This document shows positions 13,101 to 22,900 of a stretch of 64,000 nucleotides of DNA, in pieces. The notes below the pieces were generated by a model. It had not been told where the DNA came from. It saw only the letters and a program-made list of their open reading frames with translations, and ran no database searches. The DNA is from Rhizoclosmatium globosum (lineage: Eukaryota > Chytridiomycota > Chytridiomycetes > Chytridiales > Chytriomycetaceae). The DNA is taken from NCBI GenBank assembly GCA_002104985.1, contig MCGO01000092.1, forward strand, positions 96,929-160,928. Reading direction: 5' to 3'. Within the stretch, counting starts at the first letter, position 1; each line of letters begins with the position of its first letter. The translations under genes were made by a program, and so were the position numbers.

Positions 13101-14570
13101 CAAGTTTACAAGATCATCTCGGCATAAATGTGTGATGTTGACATATGCCTTTGAAGATACTAATCGTGTTCCAGTTTCCAGACACAAGCCCCACTGAACA
13201 GGCTGGATATATTGAAGAATGGAGGTCTTGAACAAGGTTCTTAGTTGAGCAAGAGTTAGCTGGGAGTTGTCCTCTGGGGCTTTGTCTTCTTCATCCACTC
13301 CCTCTTCCATTTGAACTCCAACTCCACCTCCAACTCCAAGTCCAACTCCAACTCCAACAGGTATTTCAACATCAATTTCTTTCACGGGTTTGATGACAAA
13401 TGAAACAACAAGAGCATCCAGAAACTGGGAAAGAGCCTTAGAGTAAAAGTTGCCTCCGACAGCAGGCTGAACTCCAGTGATGATTGCCGGATGCCTGTAA
13501 CGCTCAATATTATTCCGCGACTGTATAGTTTCATCGATTTCCTCGTCCAGTTGGTAGGCAGGTAAATTCATAACATACTGATAGATGGAAAGTTCATGTG
13601 GACTCAAAGAATTCAGAGTCACTTGATGATCAGCACCAACCAGAAACCCATCAACTATACTGAACGGGCCAGTTTCAATAATCACATCCATGGCTCTAGT
13701 AGTACCAAGTTCTGCATCAGTCAATGGGACTTTGGAATCAGGGAACCGATTAAACAAGAGATCTGAGAAACTTTGTGCAGCATCATGAAGATTTTGGCAC
13801 TTCTGACCTTCACTTCCCCCTTTTAAAGCTTCTATACAAGGGAATGCTCAGTGACGAGAAGACAATTGGCGAATCCAAGATTGTAGCTGGCGCCAAAGTA
13901 ATGCTGATGGCTTCTTCTGCAAAGGTGCGTGTTCATGAGTAGCGTTCTACTTCCACACTATCAAGTTTCATCTGAACATACCCACAACCCTTGAAACCCA
14001 AATTAGGATATCATGACTGTAGTTGCACCCCCACCCGTGGATGCTGCCACCTCAGGATCAGGGGCTGCGGCTGAGAAAGTCTCCATCTTCACTGAGACTG
14101 AACACGCCAAAATCATCAAACGTGGAAAGCCCGACTTTGAGATTGAGAAGGGATTGACTACAGGTGCGTTTTGGTTTTAAACCGACGGATTGAAGGTGAT
14201 GTTTGACTTTGTTCTAACAGGTCGAGTAAGCTTACCAAGTCTCGGAGTCACGGTTCTGAATCAACGCGGAATGAAGACACGTTTGTCGTTTAGGAATGAG
14301 ACGGCTGAGTTGCAGATTGCTACAGCTGAACGCACGCAAAAAGTGCCATTTGGCTCTGTATCTCGAATTCGATCTGAGGATATGCCGTTAGAGCATGGGG
14401 GAGAAGGATATGCTGCCATTGGAATTCAAGTGGGCCCTACAGAGAAGAGTATTGTATGGTTCTACTGGGTGCCGAGACAATATGTTGAGAATATTAAAGA
14501 CACTGTGTTGGGAACTTTTCCTGGTGCTCAATATCTACTGGATTCCATTTTGAACTTTAAATCGTCATAA
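10103..14570 (+). CDS. UBFD1: Ubiquitin domain-containing UBFD1-like protein, split by a transposable element in intron 1
   Basis: Exons 10103-10255, 13829-13924, 14007-14163 and 14221-14570 give 251 residues. The first two exons code an N-terminal ubiquitin-like domain (ADETVLELKKRIEEKTGI, then LQK joined to LLYKGML). The last exon matches the UBFD1 C-terminal block (GMKTRLSFRNETAEL, VGPTEKSIVWFYWVPRQYVENIKDTVLG). UBFD1 is a poorly understood ubiquitin-like-domain protein linked in animals to NF-kB signalling. Intron 1 is 3,573 bp because it contains a truncated element copy in antisense orientation; other introns here are about 45-300 bp. Splice phase is 0 on both sides, so the gene can still be intact if the intron is removed. 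Confidence 0.85.
10339..13797 (-). mobile_element. RuvC-bearing element, copy 1 (5'-truncated), inside UBFD1 intron 1
   Basis: About 3.46 kb nearly identical to 31650-35147 of the full element. The left limit is the shared sequence ACTTACATCAGC, which lies just past the element gene's stop codon. Copies 1 and 2 also share the preceding A-run and CAC. The right limit (13797) falls inside exon 17 of the element gene, where similarity to copy 2 stops abruptly. CACTT occurs at both edges (10338-10342 and 13798-13802). It could be a 5-bp target duplication, but copy 2 also has CACTT at this edge, so microhomology is equally possible. All introns of the retained part are present. Confidence 0.85.
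10350..13797 (-). CDS. Truncated element gene: RuvC (Fanzor/TnpB-like) region, copy 1
   Basis: Exons on the minus strand are 13797-12932 (cut at its 5' side), 12862-11222, 11172-10949 and 10898-10350. Exon lengths of 1,641 and 224 nt equal those of the full copy. The first in-frame ATG is at 13757, giving a possible protein of 1,079 residues without stops. It keeps SSDPGGRT, the [13 protein letters not shown] zinc-ribbon start, the KCSNPRC second Cys pair and the SRD motif. The Gly-rich linker after the zinc ribbon differs in length from the other copies, but by a multiple of three. It lacks the roughly 2,750 N-terminal residues of the full protein. Whether it is expressed is unknown; it lies antisense in the intron of UBFD1. 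Confidence 0.7.
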
Positions 14571-14633
14571 AACAAACGCTATCATTCAGTTTATTATTTT
14601 TAAAACAAACGTCTCCCTTCTTATCCAACTTTT

Positions 14634-16031
14634 CTAAATTGATTGATTTCCTCCATTGACCAAACCACCAACACCACCATTACCTCCTCCACCTCCATTA
14701 ATAGGCATAGTAGGTGTGACACCTCCTTGTTGTTGTTGTTGTTGTTGTTGTTGTTGCCCACTTACCGCCCTTGACAACCTTCGAATCACTTCATGTAATC
14801 GCCGAATCTCACGTTCCCTCTGCTTCTTTTCCGCCTGCAATTCCTGAATATACTGTAACCCACTATCCAACAACCGACTCTGCGACCAACTCTTTTTCTC
14901 ATTCAAGACAGTATCCGGCAACAACTCCTTCATCCTCTCGAACCCGTTCTTGAGAGACTCTCTGCGCAGTTTTTCGGCGTCACGGTGGACTCTGCGTTCA
15001 CGGACTTGTCGTTCGTTTGGGTCGAGGTTTGGTTCGTCGTCTTGTTGGTCGTTGTTGTTGTTGTTGTTTGTTGAGAGAGATGAGTTTAAGATTTCTGTGG
15101 ACGAGGAATTTGACGATTGGCCAAAGAGAGTGGTAGCGTTTGAGTATAGGGAGTCAAGGGGCACCATTTGTGGGGGGTTGTAATTTTGGAAAGGTTGAGG
15201 TGGGGGTAACTGTGTCTGTTGTTGATGCTGTTGTATTTGTTGCTGCTGGTACTGATTGTACTGGTCTTGTTGTTGCTGTTGTTGCTGTTGTTGTTGTATA
15301 GCTTGTTGAGCTTGTTGTTGAGCTTGTTGAGAGCAAGCCTTATGGTAGGCTGCAACTGCCGCCGCCGACGATGAATCGACAGGCGAAGTACGTCCACTAT
15401 TTACACGATTTTGCTGATGCTGCAGCTGATTCTGGTTGGGCATTGTTGGGGTGCCTCCAGTTGTGTTATCGTCTGTGGGAGTTGTCCGCAGCAGATCGGC
15501 AAGCGAGCCGTGTTCGTGTTCCGTTGATTGATTTTGCTGTGACTGAGATTGCTGCGAAGTAGGATCGGCAGAGGATGCGGAGGACGATGACGGGTCCCAC
15601 AGGCCTACTGCAGGAAACATGTTGTTTGGATAGTTGAACATTGCCATGCTCTGGGCGGCAACAAGGTTCTGCGCAGCGGCAATGCTCATCATGTCAATGG
15701 CAGGATTCGCAGCGATTGGAGAGAGTGTTGGAATTGCGTCATCCACGGGGGGCCGGGAATATGGTGTCTGTCTCTGCTTTACAGTTCGCTTCTTTGGCTG
15801 GTCGGTGTTTGGCGTAGACTGTTGCTGATGGTCATAGTGGTGGTTGTATTCGGTGGCGGGGCCATTGGTTGAGGAGGAGGTGGAGTTAGTGAAGGAAGGG
15901 TACGGAAGCCCAGCATCCGCTGCTTGAACTTGGCCCGGGTTCTGCGGGTTATGTTGATGTTGCTGATTCTGCGCTGCTTGCTGCTGTAGTATATTGTTGT
16001 ACAGCAGCGAGGCTAAGACGTTGTGATCCAT
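14634..16031 (-). CDS. bHLH transcription factor (Gln/Asn-rich)
   Basis: A single exon of 465 residues from the chosen ATG at 16031 (MDHNVLASLLYNN). An in-frame ATG at 16133 would add 34 residues and is the alternative. The first two thirds are rich in Gln, Asn and Ser, a common activation-domain composition. Near the C-terminus is the bHLH domain: basic region RRVHRDAEKLRRESL, helix 1 NGFERMKELLP, loop, helix 2 WSQSRLLDSGLQYIQELQAEKK, continuing as a possible leucine zipper. His, Glu and Arg sit at basic-region positions 5, 9 and 13, the arrangement that reads CACGTG E-boxes in Myc/Max-type factors. A second bHLH gene lies just upstream in the same orientation (137 bp between coding regions). 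Confidence 0.85.
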   Translation of the reverse strand: MDHNVLASLLYNNILQQQAAQNQQHQHNPQNPGQVQAADAGLPYPSFTNSTSSSTNGPATEYNHHYDHQQQSTPNTDQPKKRTVKQRQTPYSRPPVDDAIPTLSPIAANPAIDMMSIAAAQNLVAAQSMAMFNYPNNMFPAVGLWDPSSSSASSADPTSQQSQSQQNQSTEHEHGSLADLLRTTPTDDNTTGGTPTMPNQNQLQHQQNRVNSGRTSPVDSSSAAAVAAYHKACSQQAQQQAQQAIQQQQQQQQQQDQYNQYQQQQIQQHQQQTQLPPPQPFQNYNPPQMVPLDSLYSNATTLFGQSSNSSSTEILNSSLSTNNNNNNDQQDDEPNLDPNERQVRERRVHRDAEKLRRESLKNGFERMKELLPDTVLNEKKSWSQSRLLDSGLQYIQELQAEKKQREREIRRLHEVIRRLSRAVSGQQQQQQQQQQGGVTPTMPINGGGGGNGGVGGLVNGGNQSI

Positions 16032-16167
16032 CAACGGCAAATCAAAAGGTGGGTGACGACGACTTGCGGAGTTTTTGCGACACTGGATGGCGTCAACACT
16101 TTTGATCTCCCAAACTTTGTTTTTTTTACACATTTTTTTCTGATTACTATCTTTTATTCATTAATGG

Positions 16168-16992
16168 TTATTGCAATTTCTTCTTCCCTAGGACAGCCTC
16201 TTCCAATACTTTAACCTCCCTCATCCGTCGCTGCACTCGTCCCCTCACCTCCTCCACTTGTTTTTCAAGCTCCATTAAATACTTGACCCCCTCCTCCAAA
16301 ACTTCTCTCCTACAATGTTGCTTCATCCGATTCTGAAACGGCAGCACACTTTTCAACAGATCAAAACCGGTGTTCAAACATTCCCGATGTTTTCTTTCTT
16401 TCCTTCTCCTTGCATTCCGAGTACGCTCTTGTTCTGGAGTTTCATCTGTATTGTCTTGTTGCTGTGAGTTTTCTGTTGACATTATACTTGCAACAGGATG
16501 GACGGGCGTTGCAAAATGATAGGGTGAATGTTGCATTGCAAAAGAAGAAAATGATGATGCAGAGAAAGAAGGTGGTGGTGGTGGTGGTGGTAGTGGCAGA
16601 AAGTTTGAAGCTGAATCTGCAATATGTTCAAGAATTGGACTTTCCAAGGCATAGTGACGAAATGCAGGAGTAGGACAGTTGGATACTGTAGTCGATGATT
16701 CATGGGTTTGATGCTGAGGTTGTTGTCCATGCAAAGGGTGAAGGAGATATGGGCCGCTCGATAACAGGTTTGTGAATGTCATTGCCAAGTGCTGTTGCTG
16801 TTGCTGTTGCGATAAGCGATGCGAATGTGCCATGAGTTTCAATAGATGCAATTGATAATCTTGTGAGTCTTGTGCTGCTTGTTGTTGCGGTTGCGGCTGT
16901 ACTGATTGGACGTCATACGACCGATGAAACGGCGGGTCGCACGGAATAACAAAAGAACCAAACGAAGAGTAATCTGGTGGCATACCGGGCAT
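16168..16992 (-). CDS. bHLH transcription factor, second of a tandem pair
   Basis: A single exon of 274 residues starting MPGMPPDYSSF. The N-terminal 190 residues are Gln/Pro/His-rich with a run of prolines. The C-terminal 80 residues hold a bHLH: NARRRKERKHRECL (basic), LNTGFDLLKSVLP (helix 1), a loop, and CRREVLEEGVKYLMELEKQ (helix 2), running into a coiled coil. Glu and Arg at positions 9 and 13 are kept, but position 5 is Arg and not His. The protein may therefore read a different E-box or work as a heterodimer with its neighbour. A perfect CACGTG lies 120 bp upstream of the ATG. Confidence 0.8.
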   Translation of the reverse strand: MPGMPPDYSSFGSFVIPCDPPFHRSYDVQSVQPQPQQQAAQDSQDYQLHLLKLMAHSHRLSQQQQQQHLAMTFTNLLSSGPYLLHPLHGQQPQHQTHESSTTVSNCPTPAFRHYALESPILEHIADSASNFLPLPPPPPPPSFSASSFSSFAMQHSPYHFATPVHPVASIMSTENSQQQDNTDETPEQERTRNARRRKERKHRECLNTGFDLLKSVLPFQNRMKQHCRREVLEEGVKYLMELEKQVEEVRGRVQRRMREVKVLEEAVLGKKKLQ

Positions 16993-17047
16993 TGGCGAGA
17001 GTCGTGATGAAAAGACAAGGGATAGGGTTCCTCTTGAGGCTTGAGTT

Positions 17048-17080
17048 GGAAAGGTCTTTTTATGTTCTCAACAGGAAAAA
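17048..17080. repeat. 33-bp copy of the full element's 5' terminus
   Basis: The 33 bases here are identical to 44782-44814, which are the last bases of the 13.2-kb element before its 18-bp target duplication. Identity starts and stops sharply on both sides, and on the right it stops exactly at the element/target boundary. The piece sits 56-88 bp upstream of the second bHLH start codon, in its presumed 5' leader. It is most simply a stranded element end left by excision, deletion or abortive insertion. The reverse, capture of host leader DNA by the element, cannot be excluded. Confidence 0.7.
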
Positions 17081-18447
17081 TGGCGCAATTGGCCGTGCAC
17101 CACCTTAGTAGCACGTGCGAATTCCGTGAAATTAGTTCGCACCTTTTTGAGAGGAGGTATTAATATATTAAAAAAGCCAACTTCTTCTCTCATTCATGCG
17201 CTCTCTCAGATGTCGAAATATTATCCAAATCTGACAATTCCAGCTCCGTTCATGGAAAAACTACAAAAGTAACGCCAGCATTGTATTATAAATTCGGCTT
17301 CCTCCACCCAAAGCTGACAATCCCATCATTGAAAAAACAACAAACAAACGCAAAAGTATCAGCAACAGAGAAGAATGACAGGAGGCTCAACTGCTCAATT
17401 GATTCTGAAGCTTCGTCTCCAACGGAACCGCTTCTTTCATCAGAACTATTTCTATACCATGATGGAAGAATCGTCGACAAACAACGTTCCGGCACAAACA
17501 TGACGCGACTGAACAAAGCAGCTACAATGTTTCCTTCGCTGTCCCCTTTGTTGTATCTGAGTATATGGCATTCGTTTTAGGTCACCCATCCAACCATTGA
17601 CAACAAGAGACTGTGGGATTGAAACAATGCTCGTTTGTTCATTGGCGCTCGAATGTTTGGACCGGGATTCGATTGGAATGATGTGGGAATGATGGGAATG
17701 ATGGGATTTGATTCGGGGATCGGGAAATCAATGGGAGAACGAAACAGTGGATGATGCCGAAAGTCGGGCTAAATCCCACAGTTAGAAGCAGCTAAGGTTA
17801 TCTCCCGCTTATCTTCCTTTCTAATTACCACCTCTAAAAAGTCTTGAAGTTTAAACGGATGATTTAGTCAGACGTTTGGAAGAATGCTGGCTTTAAAAGT
17901 GCCATTCCTGGAATAATTTTGGAGAAGACTCGTAAGCAGCGGACCTAGAAAATTTAAACATGGAAATATGTGTCTGCGCCTAAGCCTTAACTCTAATTTG
18001 TGTTCAAATTGATTTCTAAATCGACCTTTTTATTGAACTTAATTTAAATACTGTCTGTACGTGTTGGTGAACTTTAAATTGCCAAGATAGTTTTGGCCAC
18101 TTTTTGCCATGAGCCCGTAGATTCAAGGAAAACATAAATAAAATTTACGGTTGTGTCGTAACTCTGAATCAAAGATGAATCCCCAATGCTTCATGTGCGA
18201 ATCTCGTATTGGTTCCCACACATCGATTCCCACACATCAATTCACATGCTTCGATTCACACCCATCGATTCACAATCGATCACATAAATTTCATGATACA
18301 AGAATTGATTTACGGAAGCGCAAATGCATTTCCAGAAAGTACGACTATCATATGCTCATATTCCCAACACACAAAGTTACATTCTCGCATGGGTGACCTA
18401 AAACGAATGCCATACTGAGTATACCTGTCGCAATTGGAATCACACGA
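17081..18447. other. Intergenic stretch without a confident gene
   Basis: No open frame here has a recognisable domain. The longest, 17281-17580 on the plus strand (99 codons), has no support beyond length. Two short repeats are visible. GGGAATGAT-type units occur around 17686-17710. An imperfect array of ATCGATTCACAC-like units occurs at about 18218-18275. The region lies between a minus-strand and a plus-strand gene, so both promoters should fall within it. Confidence 0.6.
17112..17117. promoter_or_regulatory. CACGTG E-box upstream of bHLH gene
   Basis: A perfect palindromic E-box 120 bp upstream of the ATG of the minus-strand bHLH gene ending at 16168. Factors with His5-Glu9-Arg13 basic regions, as in the neighbouring gene, bind this hexamer. 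Cross- or auto-regulation of the pair is therefore possible. The call rests on the motif only. Confidence 0.35.
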
Positions 18448-18911
18448 ATGCAGCAATTACAAGGAAGAGTAGGAGGAGGAGGAGGAGAAGGGTGGGAAGT
18501 TTCAGCAGAGGAGAGGGGGGCTCTTTTGGCTGTTGCTGCGTTAATGATCTGCGCTGCCGTATTGTTTTCAACGGCAGTGCAACAGTATTTCAGCGTGAAG
18601 CAGAATCGAGCGATTGTGGGATTAGAAGAAACGTTGAAAGAATTGAATAGTGAGTCTGTGAGTGGTGTTTTGTGGACATACGAGATTTGTTGTCGTCGTG
18701 GCTTCATTAAGAAACGATCTGATGCAATAGAGATTGTGAGTGTCCACTTGAATTTTTTAACAACTCATGTAGTTTTATGATATAGTTTGTAAATGTATTC
18801 GTTGGGGATGATAGATACACGTCAATTGATGTTGGAATAGCACGTGAGGGAGAAGAAGAGTATCGACATATCAATGATGATGATGAGGATCTGCCAGCAT
18901 ATATCAAATAA
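18448..18911 (+). CDS. Small single-pass membrane protein of unknown function
   Basis: Exons 18448-18735 and 18786-18911 give 137 residues; the 50-bp intron has consensus ends and phase is kept. After a Gly-rich N-terminus there is one clear membrane segment (about residues 24-47, GALLAVAALMICAAVLFSTAV). A charged region and an acidic C-terminus ending DDDEDLPAYIK follow. No known family is recognised. The acidic tail would face one side of a membrane and could recruit partners. The short intron and in-phase join argue that it is a real gene. Confidence 0.55.
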
Positions 18912-19094
18912 ATTTAAAAAAAGGGGTCACTTAGAGACAAGAAGGGAGAAAGAGGCATAATGTGTCACCAAGGAACTTAAGTGCACGCATCCAACAGTGT
19001 TGATGAGTCATTGTTACTACTAATTTATTTTGTTGCCTTTGAAACAAGAAACCTCCTCCAAATCAACCAACCAACCAACCAACCAAATCCAGCA

Positions 19095-19223
19095 ATGTTC
19101 TCCAAACGATCGTTCCGACTGATCGCCGCCACGATCGTCGGCCTAGTTCTCGTTCTCACTGTTGGCGTAGCAGTTGTCCTTGATGGGCGGCCGTCGCTTG
19201 CCGATCTGTCGACAACCTCTACA

Positions 19224-19272
<49 letters not shown>

Positions 19273-19859
19273 TGTGGTCGCAGCTGTCGTCCTTCTCGCT
19301 GGCGTCAGGTTCAGGTTCAACATCATCGTCGACTTCGAGAACGGCGCCCGCTGAGCCGATGATGGGCGCAATGAAGAACGAAACCGCAAAGGCTGAACTG
19401 GGCCGCTCCGCCTGGCGCCTGCTCCACACAATGGCTGGGAAGTTTCCTCACAAACCAACTAAGGATCAGCAGAATGCGATGCGGGACTACATCTACTTGT
19501 TTGCTCAGTTGTATCCTTGTGGTGATTGGTGAGTATCGACACTCTCCTTCATCACACAATTCTATTCACCTGCTGCCCTCTCAACTTCAATTTCAATGGA
19601 TTCTAACATCTTATACTATATACAGTGCTCGTCACTTCAAAATCATCCTCGAAAGTAACCCACCCGATGTCTCGAGCAAGAAGGCTGTGGCGGAATGGGC
19701 ATGTAGGGTTCACAATATCGTAAACACACGGAAACAGTATCCTCAGTTTGATTGCTCTCGTATTCTAGAGTTTTATGATTGTGGATGGTATGTCTGTCTC
19801 ATATTCTATTTTTGTCTCACTGACTGTGTGATTCCAGTGGCCCAGAAGAAGAAGCGTGA
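19095..19859 (+). CDS. Erv-family FAD-linked sulfhydryl oxidase
   Basis: Exons 19095-19528, 19626-19787 and 19838-19859 give 205 residues. An N-terminal signal-anchor segment (LIAATIVGLVLVLTVGVAVVL) is followed by a poly-Ser stretch coded by a GTC trinucleotide run (about 19225-19271). The catalytic core begins GRSAWRLLHTMAGKFP. It contains the redox pair in YPCGDC, split by intron 1, the FAD-contact block EWACRVHNIVN, and FDC. It ends shortly after a second Cys-Gly (CGPEEEA). The N-terminal anchor points to an Erv2-like enzyme of the secretory pathway that passes electrons from protein thiols to oxygen. The mitochondrial Erv1/ALR type is less likely given the membrane anchor. Confidence 0.87.
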
Positions 19860-19977
19860 TTTGCGCACAACCTGTACCTTATCTCAACCAGCTCATTTCT
19901 CCCTTCCTTCTTGTGGATTGTTGATTAAATATAGAAAGAAATCTGTGGATTTACATAAAAAAGAAAAGGGGGAAGAG

Positions 19978-22900
19978 ATGACGGATGTGGGCAGTCGAAG
20001 GACTTCTCGATCCGAAACTCCTCAACTATTTCGAAACGAGCCCAGAGGTCCTGTTCGCGACTTTTCAAACAGTACGTTAGAAGAAATACTGGCGTCTCAA
20101 ACCGCATATTCCCGCCCAAGAACTGCAGATCGACAACGACGCCGATCCAATGTACCCTCCCGTCTACAACATGTTCCTTCAGGCGATATACCTTCGAATT
20201 ATCAATCCCCAAGCGCAGAAACTTGTGAGGCCAATGTCAAACGTGGAGATGGAGACGAATGGAAATCTGAGGAGGACGAATCTCTTGTGGGGGAAGAAGA
20301 ACCTGTCACATCCCGTTGGCAGCTGTCAGAACAACGCTTCCTCGAACTCTTTTTTGGTGAAGATCTTATACTTCGCTCTCGCCAGCGCCATCAACATGTC
20401 ATACAGTCTCTCCGCCAGCACCAACAGCCTCATCTCCATCAACCCAATCCTCGTCCTCGACCCCACTCAGGAGCACCGCAACCTCCTTCCACGCCTCAAT
20501 CAGCTTCATCAAAACCCCGCCCAAAATCAGCCCTAATGAACCAACAACAACAACCCTCCAACCCCAAAAACGTGTCCTTCAACTTAACCAAAAACCTCCA
20601 ATACGACTTCCGCCCCTTCCCAAACCCACCCACTACAACCACAAAATCCACATCAAGACCAACAACCTCCTCAACCGCAACCTCCGAAGAAGAAGACGAC
20701 GACGATCAAGAAGACCCCTCCAACGCCCTCAAATCCCTCTCCCTCTTCAACTACCGTCACCTCGACACCTTCCGCAAAACAAAAACTACAAACACGGCTG
20801 CGACGACGCCTGTCTCGCCGCGCGACGTGAGGATCCTGAGACCGAGGACGGCGGAGTTGAGCCCGGATTTGAAGAGGCGGTTGGAAGGGTTTCGGGAGTT
20901 GGATGCGTTTGCGTTTGTGAAGCCTGTTGGCAATGGCGGTGGTGGTGGTGGTGGTGGTGGTGGTGGTGGTGGTGGTGGAGAGAGTGGGGATATGCAGAGA
21001 CGGAGTTTGCAGACGAGTCGGAGGGAGAAGGCGAGGAGTGATGGGGGTGGAGGTGCGGGGTTGGGTAGTGGTGGGGTTGGGTCGGCTGGGAGTTTTGCGG
21101 CGTCGATTCAAGGTGAGTTTTGAAACTCTATTTTTCTTCTTGGTGTGTGTTTAATGTTAATATGTGGGTTGGCTAGTGAATATGGGGGCCCGTAAAATGT
21201 CGACGGCGGCAAGGTTGTTGCTTGCGAGGGCGGGGTCAGGGAGTACACTGAACAGTGACGCTGTTGGGCGACATACTCCTGGAATTGGGTCTGCTTCTTC
21301 CATAAGGAGTCGTGTGTCTGGTGGATCTGGTGGTGGAAGTGCGACTCGATTGCGGGGTTCTGCAAATGCAAAAGCTCCTGGTAGTGGATCGGCTGCCAAA
21401 ACTCGACCTATAGATAGCGCACATACATTCAACGCTCCCAGTGCCATTCAGGTGCTCTCCAAAAACTCATATGCAGTGCCAAAGCATAAACGACCCTTGT
21501 CAAGTGGAGTGCGGAAGTTTCTTGTGGATGCTGTGGTAGAGGACTGTGTTCATCCAAAACTGGGTGCGGAAGCAGCATTGAAACTGAAGATGGAGGCGGG
21601 TACCGGAGGTATTGGTGGAGAGGTTCAGGGTCTCGAAGCCATCGGCGGGGTTGCTATTGATGGTGTGTTGAAGAAGCTTGTGAACGAAGCGGGGAAGCGG
21701 GTTGCGCCGTTTGTCAAGAGTCTCCACTACCACTTGCACCCTCCTCGATTGCCCATACCTGGGTTGGGAATGGAGCCTTATAATGCAAAAGAACAAAAAC
21801 CACCCATCGAAGCGTTTCGGTTGGAGATTCCGCGGAAGTTGACTGAAAGTTTGGTGAGTTGATTGCAGGAATTTTTTTTTCTCCCAAAATTTTTTGACCC
21901 CACACATTCAATCATCACAGCACGATCCAAGGAATTTGGTCGGACTTGAAGGTGAAAAAGTTGGTGGAAGAATACTGATGCGCAAGTTTTCGTGCCTATA
22001 CGAAGTTCCGAAGTGTCCTCGTGTTAATGGTCGTATTACTCCAGTTCATTCAAAGAGTAACTTGGGCAAAGTATATGATGATGACGAAACTGATATAAAC
22101 ACATTGGACTTGCCTCTTGAGCCGCAGGACCAACCAACAGTTCATTTTGCAGCAGTCGCCGAAGCAGCTGAAGAAATGAATATTCGTCAACGAACACCGC
22201 CCCCCACTATCGATCAAATCATACAAACTATGGTCCTTACAAATGCGGAAGAGGATGAACTTGAAACCGATCTTGCCACTCCTTCAAATCTGAGCCGAGA
22301 AAAGCATCGTCGTACCCGAGCTGAAGTGCGGCAGTCGTTTACAAAAATGGTTGGCTCTGTATTTCCTCTCGACTATTTCATGGATCAAGAAGAAATTGAT
22401 GTCTTGATTTCACGCGTGGAACAATGGAAACTAAAAAAGGGGCCCATCGTGCAGTGTCAAGGATTGATTCAAAAATTTGAAAACGCCACGCGAAGTCGAA
22501 AACAAGTTGAGGAAATTTGGCATTCCGGATATTTGTCCGATTATGATGCAAAGATTAAGCAGTTTCGGATTGAGTGGGACGAGCCTTACCCAACAAGAAG
22601 ACCAATCAATTACATCCACATCCCGGATCCAAGTAGTTCTTCCCGATGGCTTTCAAGAGCTGAAATAAAATTGGACAAAGACAGTCCTCAGGGCCACTTG
22701 AATCATATTTCGAAAGCTAATATTTGGAGAGCAGAATTTGAGTCGAAATTGACTCAAACACAAATATGTGGGATGGTTGCACCTGTCGTTACGCCTTCGC
22801 TGCCTGGATTTCAGAAAGTGATTGTTGACTTGATGTACAAACAAATCGCGTATGTTCAGGGATTGTTTATGAACGCCAAAAAACGTCGAACGTCTTCTGG

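Noticed and set aside
10338..13802. CACTT as a proven target duplication of copy 1
   Set aside because: Copy 2 has CACTT at the same border, so it may belong to the element; kept only as a possibility.
17281..17580. 99-codon plus-strand frame as a gene
   Set aside because: No domain, no clear splice partner, ordinary length for a chance frame.
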